Assembly (NCBI GenBank): GCA_913063255.1
Contig: CAJXYJ010000001.1
Span: 1-64,000 of the forward strand
Direction: 5' to 3'
Source: an uncultured Flavobacteriales bacterium
Lineage (GTDB): Bacteria > Bacteroidota > Bacteroidia > Flavobacteriales > Flavobacteriaceae
Length of the DNA: 64,000 nt
Under the pieces are notes generated by a model that saw only the letters and a program-made list of their open reading frames with translations, made no database searches and was not told the origin of the DNA. Positions 1 through 9,079 of this stretch are shown here, piece after piece. The translations under genes were made by a program, and so were the position numbers. How positions within the stretch are numbered: position 1 is the first letter of the stretch; each line of letters starts with the position of its first letter.

Positions 1-30
1 AAAAAGATACCCACTTTCGTGGGCAATATT

Positions 31-315
31 ATGAAAAAAAATTGGCCTCTTTGGGAAGTATTTGTTCGAAGTAAAAATGGATTAGAGCATCGTCATTTTG
101 GAAGTTTGCACGCTGCAGATGAAAAAATGGCTTTAGAAAATGCTAGAGATGTGTATACGCGTAGAAGTGAAGGAGTTAGTATATGGGTAGTAGAAAGCAA
201 ACATATTACTGCTTCAAATCCACAAGATAATGGAGAGTTGTTTGAACCTGCACAAGATAAGGTATATCGTCATCCTACTTTTTACAAATTGCCAGACGAA
301 CTAAAGCATATGTAA
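31..315 (+). CDS. paaB: Phenylacetyl-CoA epoxidase subunit PaaB
   Basis: Translation NWPLWEVFVRSKNGLEHRHFGSLHAADEKMALENARDVYTRR is PaaB-like; directly upstream of paaC. The start at 31 is preferred over 19, which lies in a hairpin. Confidence 0.93.
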   Translation: MKKNWPLWEVFVRSKNGLEHRHFGSLHAADEKMALENARDVYTRRSEGVSIWVVESKHITASNPQDNGELFEPAQDKVYRHPTFYKLPDELKHM

Positions 316-317
316 TA

Positions 318-1070
318 ATGAAAGAGAATTTAATTAAATACATACTTGGGGTATCAGATAATTCATTGATTCTTGGGCAACGTCTTGGAGAATTATGTGG
401 GCACGGACCTAATCTTGAAACAGATATTGCTTTAACTAATATCTCCTTGGATTTATTAGGGCAAACCAGAAATTACTATCAATACATTGCCAGTCTACAA
501 GGGGAAGGTAAAACCGAAGACGATATTGCATTTATGCGTTCTGAAAGAGAATACTTAAATGTTTTATTGGTGGAGCAACCTAACAATCATTTTGGTTTTG
601 TGATGGCACGTCAGTTTTATTTTGATGTTTTTCATGTTTTATTAATGGAAAATTTACAGCATTCTAATGACGAAACCTTGATAGCAATTGCTAATAAAGG
701 AATAAAAGAAGTGAGTTATCACTTGCGATTTTCTTCAGATTGGGTAAAGCGTTTGGGAGATGGAACTTCAGAAAGCCACCAGAAAATGCAAGAAGCAATA
801 GATGGATTATGGGTTTTTACAGATGAATTATTTCATCTTACAGATGCGGATAAGCATATGATTGAAGAAGGAATTGGAGTTGATGTTTCTACACTTAAAG
901 AAGCCTATTATAAAAAAGTCTCTGAGGTATTAACAGAAGCAACTTTATCTGTTCCAGAAGAAAAATATTTTCAAAAAGGTGGGAAGCAAGGAATCCATAG
1001 CGAGCATATGGGATTTATTTTAGCTGAATTACAATATATGCAACGAACTTATCCAAATATGAAATGGTAA
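318..1070 (+). CDS. paaC: Phenylacetyl-CoA epoxidase subunit PaaC
   Basis: Translation LGQRLGELCGHGPNLETDIALTNISLDLLGQTRNYYQY is PaaC-like; operon context. Confidence 0.93.
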   Translation: MKENLIKYILGVSDNSLILGQRLGELCGHGPNLETDIALTNISLDLLGQTRNYYQYIASLQGEGKTEDDIAFMRSEREYLNVLLVEQPNNHFGFVMARQFYFDVFHVLLMENLQHSNDETLIAIANKGIKEVSYHLRFSSDWVKRLGDGTSESHQKMQEAIDGLWVFTDELFHLTDADKHMIEEGIGVDVSTLKEAYYKKVSEVLTEATLSVPEEKYFQKGGKQGIHSEHMGFILAELQYMQRTYPNMKW

Positions 1071-1082
1071 GTCATTTCGCAC

Positions 1083-1613
1083 TTGTTGCGGAATCGCATT
1101 AAATATATAGAATTCTTGGTCGAAGAAAAACAACATATCGAAGAAAGCTTAATTCCAATATTGGATACTGTTTCAGATCCTGAAATTCCGGTGTTAACTA
1201 TTTTAGATATGGGAGTAGTTAGAGAAGCTTCCGAAAATATGGGAGTAGTTACCATTAAGATTACACCAACCTATTCTGGTTGTCCAGCAATGGATGTTAT
1301 TGGTGATGATATTATTGCTGCATTTTCTTCAGTAGGAAAGGAAGCGAAAGTTGAATTAATCCTATCACCAGCTTGGACTACCGATTGGATTACCCCGAAA
1401 GGGAGAAAAGCACTTGAAGAATACGGTATAGCAGCTCCTTTAAATGCAATCGCTGATAAAGAAGCATTACTTGGAAATAAAAAATTAGTGAAATGCACTA
1501 ATTGTGGTTCAACAAATACAAAAGTGGTGAGTCAATTTGGATCTACAGCATGTAAAGCATTATTTAAATGTGAAGAATGCCAAGAACCTTTTGATTATTT
1601 TAAATGTCTATAA
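1083..1613 (+). CDS. paaD: Phenylacetate degradation protein PaaD (MIP18/SufT-like, C-terminal Cys cluster)
   Basis: DPEIPVLTILDMGVV and C-terminal CTNCGSTNTKVVSQFGSTACKALFKCEECQEPFDYFKC. Start codon uncertain (TTG inside a palindromic repeat). Confidence 0.92.
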   Translation: MLRNRIKYIEFLVEEKQHIEESLIPILDTVSDPEIPVLTILDMGVVREASENMGVVTIKITPTYSGCPAMDVIGDDIIAAFSSVGKEAKVELILSPAWTTDWITPKGRKALEEYGIAAPLNAIADKEALLGNKKLVKCTNCGSTNTKVVSQFGSTACKALFKCEECQEPFDYFKCL

Positions 1614-2431
1614 TTCCTGTGAAGGAATCTTTACGAGAAAATCAAAACATGAATAAAAGTATATTGGTAAAAATTGAAAATAGTGTTGCTTTTATAACAC
1701 TTAATAGGTCAGAAGTTTTCAATAGTTTTAATCGAGAAATGGCTTTGTTGCTTCAAAGTATTTTGGACGATTGTGAAACTAATACAGAAGTGCGAGCTAT
1801 TGTCTTAACTGGAAACGGAAAAGCATTTTGTGCTGGTCAAGATTTAAAAGAAGTGACTACTCCGGAATTAAACCCTGGGTTTAAGAAAATATTAGAAGAA
1901 CATTACAATCCAATAATTACAAGAATAAGAAACACAAATAAGCCAATAATTGCTGCAGTAAATGGTGTGGCAGCTGGAGCAGGAGCTAATATTGCATTGG
2001 CTTGCGACATAGTAGTTGCTTCAGAAAATGCTAGTTTCATTCAAGCTTTTAGTAAAATTGGTTTGGTTCCCGATAGTGGTGGAACTTTCTTTTTACCTCG
2101 CTTGATCGGTTTTCAAAAAGCATCCGCATTAATGATGTTGGGAGATAAAGTTACTGCCGAAGAAGCAGAACACTTAGGAATGATTTTTAAAGTAATTCCT
2201 TTTGAAGGATTTGATGCAGAAGTTGAAAAACTAGCTCTTAAATTAGCAAATATGCCTACGAAGGCACTTGGTTATATTAAAGAATTATTAAATAAATCGA
2301 TGAATAACACTTTGGAAGAGCAATTGGATTTAGAAGGAAAACTGCAAATTGAATCTGCCCAATCTGAAGATTATTCTGAAGGAGTAAATGCTTTTATGGA
2401 AAAAAGAAAGCCAGTTTTCAAAGGGAAATAA
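1604..2431 (+). CDS. paaG: Enoyl-CoA hydratase/isomerase, PaaG-like (2-(1,2-epoxy-1,2-dihydrophenyl)acetyl-CoA isomerase)
   Basis: Crotonase signatures (GKAFCAGQDLKEV, AAVNGVAAGAGANIALACDIVVA, PDSGGTFFLPRLIG); likely true start about 1649 (MNKSILVKIENS). Confidence 0.88.
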   Translation: MSIIPVKESLRENQNMNKSILVKIENSVAFITLNRSEVFNSFNREMALLLQSILDDCETNTEVRAIVLTGNGKAFCAGQDLKEVTTPELNPGFKKILEEHYNPIITRIRNTNKPIIAAVNGVAAGAGANIALACDIVVASENASFIQAFSKIGLVPDSGGTFFLPRLIGFQKASALMMLGDKVTAEEAEHLGMIFKVIPFEGFDAEVEKLALKLANMPTKALGYIKELLNKSMNNTLEEQLDLEGKLQIESAQSEDYSEGVNAFMEKRKPVFKGK

Positions 2432-3366
2432 TGAATAAAGAAACTTTGATACAAGTACATGAAAAAGTGAAACCTTATGTTCACCGGACACCTGTACTTA
2501 CATCTGAGTTATTAAATGATATGTGTGGAAGCAAAGTCTATTTTAAATGTGAAAATTTCCAAAAAATGGGAGCATTTAAAATGCGAGGAGCTATAAACAC
2601 AATTTTAAGTTTATCTGACGAGCAACGTAAATGTGGAGTGGTAACCCATTCTTCAGGAAATTTTGCTCAGGCTTTATCTTTAGCTGCTAAAAAAACAGGA
2701 GTTAAGGCTTATATTGTAATGCCTAAAAACGCACCTCAAGTAAAGAAAAACGCGGTTATTGACTATGATGGTGATATTATAGAATGTGATTCTAATCCAA
2801 TAGCTCGTGAGGAGACTGCAGAAAAAGTAAGAAGAGAAAAACAAGCTACATTTATCCATCCCTCAAATGACGATCAAGTTATTTATGGGCAAGGAACCGC
2901 AGCAAAAGAATTGTTAGAAGATCAACCAGAATTAGATTTTATCCTTACACCAGTAGGTGGAGGAGGCTTAATTGCAGGAACTGCTTTAGCAGCTAAATAT
3001 TTTTCAGAAAAATGTGAAGTTATTGGTGCAGAACCTAAAAATGTGGATGATGCTTATCGATCCTTGCAAAGTGGAAAAATAGAGTTTAATGATAATACAA
3101 ATACGATCGCAGATGGATTAAGAACCCACCTAGGGGACCGCAACTTTCCAATAATAAAAGAGAATATTAAAAAAATTATTCGGGTTGAAGAAGAGGAAAT
3201 AATTCAAGCGATGAAATTAATATGGGAGCGTTTAAAAATTGTTGTAGAACCTTCCAGTGCGGTTCCTTTTGCAGCTTTATTGAAAGAAAAAAATGAATTT
3301 AAAAACAAAAACATCGGAATCATAATCTCTGGTGGAAATGTAGATTTAAAAAATTTACCTTTTTAA
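2431..3366 (+). CDS. PLP-dependent threonine ammonia-lyase / serine racemase-family protein
   Basis: KCENFQKMGAFKMRGA (PLP lysine motif), SSGNFAQALSLAAK, TPVGGGGLIAG; ATGA overlap with the upstream gene. Confidence 0.88.
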   Translation: MNKETLIQVHEKVKPYVHRTPVLTSELLNDMCGSKVYFKCENFQKMGAFKMRGAINTILSLSDEQRKCGVVTHSSGNFAQALSLAAKKTGVKAYIVMPKNAPQVKKNAVIDYDGDIIECDSNPIAREETAEKVRREKQATFIHPSNDDQVIYGQGTAAKELLEDQPELDFILTPVGGGGLIAGTALAAKYFSEKCEVIGAEPKNVDDAYRSLQSGKIEFNDNTNTIADGLRTHLGDRNFPIIKENIKKIIRVEEEEIIQAMKLIWERLKIVVEPSSAVPFAALLKEKNEFKNKNIGIIISGGNVDLKNLPF

Positions 3367-3375
3367 ATATAATAT

Positions 3376-4548
3376 ATGAACGTAGGAATAATAGGAAGTG
3401 GAACCATGGGAAGCGGTATAGCGCAAGTTGCTGCTACTGCTGGTTGTATGGTAAATTTATACGATACCAATCAAATCGCATTGGATAAAGCCAAAGCATC
3501 TCTTGAAAAAATATTAAATCGATTGATTGAAAAGGGTCGAATCGATACAGATGAAAAAAACCGAATTCAAAATAACATCAACTATGTTAGTTCTTTAAAA
3601 GAATTAAGGGATTCTAATTTGACTATAGAAGCGATTATTGAAAATCTGGATATTAAACAAAAAGTGTTTTCAGAATTAGAAACTTATGTTTCTAAAGAAT
3701 GTATCATAGCATCTAATACTTCAAGTTTATCAATAGCTTCGATAGCTTCCTCTTTAGAAAATCCTGAACGTTGTATAGGAATTCATTTTTTTAACCCTGC
3801 GCCTTTAATGAGATTGATTGAGGTTATACCTGCAATTCAAACATCTGAAGAGGTAACTCAAAAGACAATTGAAATAATAAAGGATTGGAAAAAAACAGTG
3901 GCTGTTGCTAAAGATACTCCTGGATTTATTGTTAACCGTGTAGCAAGACCTTTTTATGGAGAAGCGCTACGAATTTATGAAGAAGGAATTGCTGATTTCA
4001 AAACCATTGATACAGCAATGAAAACAATTGGAGGCTTTAGAATGGGACCATTTGAATTGATGGACTTTATTGGGAATGATGTTAATTATACAGTAACTGA
4101 AACGGTGTTTAATGCATTTTACCAAGATCCACGTTACAAACCTTCATTTACCCAAAAACGACTTTCAGAAGCTGGTTATTTAGGGAGAAAAACTGGAAAA
4201 GGGTATTACGATTATTCTGTCATTCAGAGTGAAAGCGAAGAATCTCTTAATGTCATTCAAAAAGTAAACGAAGCATCACAAAAAGAAATTTTTGAAAGAG
4301 TTTTAGTAATGCTAATCAATGAAGCTGCAGATGCTTTATTTTGGAAAATTGCTTCCGCAGAAGACATAGATAATGCCATGACCAAAGGGGTTAATTATCC
4401 AAAAGGTTTATTGGCTTGGGCAGATGAAAAGGGAATTGATTGGTGTGTGGATAAAATGGATAGTTTATATAACGAATATCATGAGGATAGATACCGTTGC
4501 TCACCATTATTACGTAAAATGAACCGAGAAAATAAGAATTTCTATTAA
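3376..4548 (+). CDS. paaH: 3-hydroxyacyl-CoA dehydrogenase PaaH
   Basis: N-terminal Rossmann motif GIIGSGTMGSGIAQVAA; 3HCDH C-terminal domain; operon context. Confidence 0.92.
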   Translation: MNVGIIGSGTMGSGIAQVAATAGCMVNLYDTNQIALDKAKASLEKILNRLIEKGRIDTDEKNRIQNNINYVSSLKELRDSNLTIEAIIENLDIKQKVFSELETYVSKECIIASNTSSLSIASIASSLENPERCIGIHFFNPAPLMRLIEVIPAIQTSEEVTQKTIEIIKDWKKTVAVAKDTPGFIVNRVARPFYGEALRIYEEGIADFKTIDTAMKTIGGFRMGPFELMDFIGNDVNYTVTETVFNAFYQDPRYKPSFTQKRLSEAGYLGRKTGKGYYDYSVIQSESEESLNVIQKVNEASQKEIFERVLVMLINEAADALFWKIASAEDIDNAMTKGVNYPKGLLAWADEKGIDWCVDKMDSLYNEYHEDRYRCSPLLRKMNRENKNFY

Positions 4549-4955
4549 TGAAAGGAGAATTAATACCTTATAAAATGTTAAGTCAAGATGCTTATAGCCA
4601 AGGGTTAGGTATCGAAATATTAGAATGTGAAATTGGAAGGTGTAAATTAGGGATGAAAGTTCGAAAAGAAATGTTGAATAGTATGAATAAAGCCCACGGA
4701 GCTATTACTTATGGTTTAGCGGATACTGCATTTGGATTTACAGCAAATACTCATGGTAAGTATGCAGTTTCAATCGAAACCTCCATAAATCATATTGAGG
4801 CTCTTGAACTTGGAGATTATATTACAGCTGAAGCCACGTTGGATCTTCAGAAAACTAAAGTTGGATTTAATATAGTTGAAGTAAAACGAGGAAACGAATT
4901 AGTAGCTCTTTTTAAAGGAGTGGTTTATAGAACTAGTAAAGATTGGGAAGAATAA
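4548..4955 (+). CDS. paaI: Hotdog-fold thioesterase PaaI
   Basis: NKAHGAITYGLADTAFGFTANTHG, hotdog thioesterase pattern; operon context. Confidence 0.88.
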   Translation: MKGELIPYKMLSQDAYSQGLGIEILECEIGRCKLGMKVRKEMLNSMNKAHGAITYGLADTAFGFTANTHGKYAVSIETSINHIEALELGDYITAEATLDLQKTKVGFNIVEVKRGNELVALFKGVVYRTSKDWEE

Positions 4956-6163
4956 TGAAAGAAGCTTATATTATTGATGGTGTTCGTACACCAATAGGAA
5001 ATTATAAAGGAACCTTGTCAGCTGTTCGTACAGACGATTTAGGAGCATTGGTGATTTCAGAAATTGTAAAAAGAAATCCAAGTATTCCAAAGGAAGCTTA
5101 TGACGATGTAATCATGGGTTGTGCAAATCAGGCAGGAGAAGACAATCGAAATGTTGCTCGTATGTCCTCTTTATTAGCTGGCTTGCCTTTTACTGTTCCT
5201 GGTGAAACAGTAAATAGACTTTGTAGCAGTGGGCTTTCAGCAATTATTCATGCCAATAGAGCGATAAAAGCCGGAGATGGTGATTTGTTTATTTCTGGAG
5301 GTGTTGAAAATATGACTCGGGCACCCTATGTTATAGCAAAACCTTCTACAGGTTTTGGTGGAGATTCAAAAATGTATGACTCAACTTTTGGCTGGCGTTT
5401 TATCAACCCAAGAATGAAGGAATTGTATGGAGTTGATGGAATGGGGAATACTGCTGAAAACTTAGTGGAAAAATTTAATATTTCTAGGGAAGATCAAGAT
5501 AAGTTCGCTTATTGGAGTCAAATGAAAGCTACAAAAGCTCAAGAGAATGGACGCCTTGCAAAAGAAATTATAACGGTAGAAATTCCTCAAAGAAAAAAAG
5601 ATCCTATTCAATTTTCAAAAGATGAATTTGTGAAGCCTTCCTCATCATTAGAAGTGTTAGGGAAATTAAGAGCTGCATTTAAAAAGGAAGGTGGAAGTGT
5701 AACTGCTGGAAATTCTTCAGGATTAAACGATGGAGCAGCTGCTACTATTATTGCTTCAGAGGATGCAGTAAAAAAATACAATTTAAAACCTATAGCACGA
5801 ATAGTAAGTTCTGCTGTAGTAGGTGTAGAGCCAAGAATTATGGGAATTGGGCCTGTTGAAGCATCAAATAAAGCATTAGCAAAAGCAGGATTGACCATGG
5901 AAGATATGGATGTAATAGAGCTTAATGAAGCATTTGCAGCACAAGCATTAGCTTGTACTAGGGCTTGGGGTTTAGCAGATGATGATTCTCGAATTAATCC
6001 AAATGGAGGTTCTATAGCAATTGGACATCCCTTAGGAGTTACGGGAGCTAGAATAGCTTTTTCTGCAGCATTGGAGTTACAAGAAACAGAGAAAAAATAT
6101 GCATTAGTAACGATGTGTATTGGTGTAGGACAAGGATATGCAGCAATTATTGAACGAGTGTAA
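4955..6163 (+). CDS. paaJ: 3-oxoadipyl-CoA / acetyl-CoA acyltransferase (thiolase)
   Basis: Thiolase motifs VNRLCSSGLSAI, NPNGGSIAIGHPLGVTGARI, CIGVGQGYA. The start at 4955 overlaps the paaI stop. Confidence 0.9.
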   Translation: MKEAYIIDGVRTPIGNYKGTLSAVRTDDLGALVISEIVKRNPSIPKEAYDDVIMGCANQAGEDNRNVARMSSLLAGLPFTVPGETVNRLCSSGLSAIIHANRAIKAGDGDLFISGGVENMTRAPYVIAKPSTGFGGDSKMYDSTFGWRFINPRMKELYGVDGMGNTAENLVEKFNISREDQDKFAYWSQMKATKAQENGRLAKEIITVEIPQRKKDPIQFSKDEFVKPSSSLEVLGKLRAAFKKEGGSVTAGNSSGLNDGAAATIIASEDAVKKYNLKPIARIVSSAVVGVEPRIMGIGPVEASNKALAKAGLTMEDMDVIELNEAFAAQALACTRAWGLADDDSRINPNGGSIAIGHPLGVTGARIAFSAALELQETEKKYALVTMCIGVGQGYAAIIERV

Positions 6164-6197
6164 AAAAAAAGAATAACGAATTTTAAAAGATATTCAA

Positions 6198-8690
6198 TTG
6201 AAAACACAACATTATACAAAAGGCCAGTGGCTAGAAGGTAAGGGAGTTGGAGTTCCAGTTTACGATTCCATTACTGGAGATCAATTTACTAGTACAACGG
6301 TAGAAGGATTAGATGTAGCATCTATTCTTCAATATGGAAGAGAAAAAGGAAGTGTACTTCGTAAAATGACTTTTCAAGAACGAGGGAACATGCTTAAAAA
6401 ACTAGCCTTTTATCTCGTTAAAAAGAAACAGGCATTTTATGAGCTTAGTTATCGTACTGGAGCAACAAAAATTGATAGTTGGATTGATATTGAAGGAGGC
6501 TTTGGAAACCTTTTTGCCAATGCATCTCTTCGGAAATTATTTCCAAATCAATCTTTTCATGTAGAAGGCGACCCAATCGATTTGTCACATGGAGGTAGAT
6601 TTATGGCGCACCATATTATGGTACCTAAAGAAGGAGTTGCAGTTCATATCAATGCTTTTAATTTTCCGATTTGGGGAATGCTAGAAAAATGTGCGGTCAA
6701 TTGGATGGCAGGTATGCCGGCTGTGGTTTTACCAGCACCTCAAACAGCCTATTTAACAGAGGCGGTTGTAAGAGAAATTATAGCTTCAGGTATTTTACCT
6801 GAAGGAGCACTTCAATTAATTAGCGGTACCGCCAAAAACATATTAGATACCGTTGGATCTCAAGATGTAATCACTTTTACAGGATCTGCTGCTATTGGTA
6901 GAAAATTAAAAAACCACGCACAATTAATAGAAGAATCCGTTCCGTTTACGATGGAGGCGGATTCTTTAAATGCATCCATATTAGGAGAAGATGCGGTTCC
7001 GGGAACTCCAGAATTCGATATTTTTATTAAAGAAGTGCGAAAGGAAATGACCGTTAAATGTGGGCAGAAATGTACAGCCATTCGACGAATTATTGTTCCT
7101 GAAAAACTTATAGAAGATGTTCAAATAGCGCTAGGAAAGGCTTTGGATAAAGTAACCATTGGTGACCCTCGATTAAAGGAAGTGCGAATGGGTTCATTAG
7201 TAAGTGAACAACAACGTAATTCAGTAAGAGAACAAGTAAGTAAGATTGCAGAAACTGCAGAAATTGTATATGGAAGTTTAGATGAGGTGACTACTATTGG
7301 TGCAGATTCTAAAAAGGGAGCTTTTATGAGTCCGATCTTACTTCGGGAGGATCAGCCTTTTAAAAATGAAGCAGCACATGTTAATGAAGCTTTTGGTCCA
7401 GTAAGTACTATAATGCCTTATAAAAATTTAGATGAAGCAGTTACCTTAGCTAAAATGGGTAAAGGATCTTTAGTGAGTTCTATTATTACTAATGACAATG
7501 CAATTGCTCGAGATTATACCGTTAATGCAGCATCACATCATGGTAGAATATTAATTCTTAATAGAGAAAGCGTTAAGGAAAGTACAGGACATGGTTCTCC
7601 ACTTCCTAGTTTAGTTCATGGAGGTCCAGGACGTGCAGGTGGAGGTGAAGAAATGGGAGGTATGCGTGGTGTAAAACATTATCTACAACGTTGTGCCATT
7701 CAAGGTTCTCCTACCAGTCTTACGGAAGTAACAGGCATCTACCAGCCCAAAGCTGCATATAAAGAAACAGATAAACATCCATTTGCATATCATTGGGAAG
7801 ATATTCAAGCTGGAATGTCATTAAAAACACATAAACGTACCATTACGGATAGTGATATCATAAATTTCGCAAATCTTACATGGGATCATTTTTATGCACA
7901 TACCGATATCACCTCTTTGGAAGGTAGTATTTTCGAAAAAAGAACCGCACATGGTTATTTTATAATAGCAGCAGCAGCTGGTTTATTTGTATATCCAAAT
8001 AAGGGTCCAGTGGCTGCTAATTATGGATTAGAAGAATGTAGATTCCTTCGCCCTCTTTATCATAATGATACTGTTTATGTTCGATTAACTTGTAAAGAAA
8101 AAGTAGATAGAGATTCTCCTGGAAAAGAGCATCCATGTGGGATTGTAAAATGGTATGTGGAAGTTTTTGATGCGGAAGATGAATTGGTTGCTATAGCAAC
8201 TATTTTGACTATGGTTCAGAAAAAGCAAACCATTTTTGTTGAAATGACTTCTGAAAAAATAAACTTTTGTTTAAATAAATTAACTGAAAATTCGAAAGCT
8301 AAATGGGGAACTTTAACTCCTCAACATATGATAGAACATTTGGAGTTTACTTATAGAATTGCATCGGGAGAACTACAAGATTTTGAAATAGCAACGCCAG
8401 AAAAGATATTAGAGAAAGTTCAAGCGACTCTTTATAATTATGAACCTTTTCCTAAGAAAGTCGATTTTCCTTTACATAGAAAGGGAGCATTAGAAGACTT
8501 AAATCATTCAGATCTAACAATGTCAAAAGTTAAATTGTTAGAAGCAAGAGCCGAGTATTTATCTCACTTTAAAGAAAACCCTGAGAGTATTACAAAAAAT
8601 GTTGTTTTTGGAGAGTTAAATAAATTTGAATGGTATTTATTAGAAAGAAAACATTTAAACTATCATTTTGAACAATTCAATCTTTTATAA
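6198..8690 (+). CDS. paaZ: PaaZ bifunctional aldehyde dehydrogenase / MaoC hydratase with an extra C-terminal DUF1569/DinB-like domain
   Basis: ALDH motifs (FTGSAAIGRKL, GQKCTAIRR), MaoC region (AHGYFIIAAAAGLFV), then about 150 extra residues (LTPQHMIEHLEFTYRIASGEL). Confidence 0.88.
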   Translation: MKTQHYTKGQWLEGKGVGVPVYDSITGDQFTSTTVEGLDVASILQYGREKGSVLRKMTFQERGNMLKKLAFYLVKKKQAFYELSYRTGATKIDSWIDIEGGFGNLFANASLRKLFPNQSFHVEGDPIDLSHGGRFMAHHIMVPKEGVAVHINAFNFPIWGMLEKCAVNWMAGMPAVVLPAPQTAYLTEAVVREIIASGILPEGALQLISGTAKNILDTVGSQDVITFTGSAAIGRKLKNHAQLIEESVPFTMEADSLNASILGEDAVPGTPEFDIFIKEVRKEMTVKCGQKCTAIRRIIVPEKLIEDVQIALGKALDKVTIGDPRLKEVRMGSLVSEQQRNSVREQVSKIAETAEIVYGSLDEVTTIGADSKKGAFMSPILLREDQPFKNEAAHVNEAFGPVSTIMPYKNLDEAVTLAKMGKGSLVSSIITNDNAIARDYTVNAASHHGRILILNRESVKESTGHGSPLPSLVHGGPGRAGGGEEMGGMRGVKHYLQRCAIQGSPTSLTEVTGIYQPKAAYKETDKHPFAYHWEDIQAGMSLKTHKRTITDSDIINFANLTWDHFYAHTDITSLEGSIFEKRTAHGYFIIAAAAGLFVYPNKGPVAANYGLEECRFLRPLYHNDTVYVRLTCKEKVDRDSPGKEHPCGIVKWYVEVFDAEDELVAIATILTMVQKKQTIFVEMTSEKINFCLNKLTENSKAKWGTLTPQHMIEHLEFTYRIASGELQDFEIATPEKILEKVQATLYNYEPFPKKVDFPLHRKGALEDLNHSDLTMSKVKLLEARAEYLSHFKENPESITKNVVFGELNKFEWYLLERKHLNYHFEQFNLL

Positions 8691-8708
8691 AAGATTGAAT
8701 TGTTCAAA
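8667..8708. repeat. Perfect 42-bp palindrome spanning the paaZ stop codon
   Basis: tttgaacaattcaatctttta / taaaagattgaattgttcaaa are exact reverse complements. Confidence 0.95.
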
Positions 8709-8750
8709 GCACCCGAGAAATCGGGTGTCTCATGAAAAGGAGTTTAAAAC

Positions 8751-9038
8751 ATGAAATATTTTCTCTACATAATTACAAATAAAAAAGAAGGCGTTTTATA
8801 TATAGGATTTACAAAAGGATTAAAGAAAAGAATATATCAACATAAATATAAAGTACATCCAAGTACATTCTCAGCAAGATATAATTTAGATAAACTTGTT
8901 TGTTTTGAAGAATTTAATAATGAAGATGAGGCAAGATTGAGAGAAAAGAGAATGAAAAAGTGGAATAGAGCTTGGAAAATAGAATTAATTGAAAAAGATA
9001 ATCCTAATTGGGAAGATTTATATAATAAATTGACATAA
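8751..9038 (+). CDS. Standalone GIY-YIG nuclease-domain protein
   Basis: FLYIITNKKEGVLYIGFTKGLKKRIYQHK is the GIY-YIG signature. Confidence 0.88.
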   Translation: MKYFLYIITNKKEGVLYIGFTKGLKKRIYQHKYKVHPSTFSARYNLDKLVCFEEFNNEDEARLREKRMKKWNRAWKIELIEKDNPNWEDLYNKLT

Positions 9039-9079
9039 AACATTAAAAAGATTTCCTTTTTTCAAGGGAACACAAAGAA

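Noticed and set aside
5608-6219. 203-aa minus ORF antisense to the thiolase
   Set aside because: Shadow ORF of a conserved thiolase; low-complexity Ala/Ser translation.
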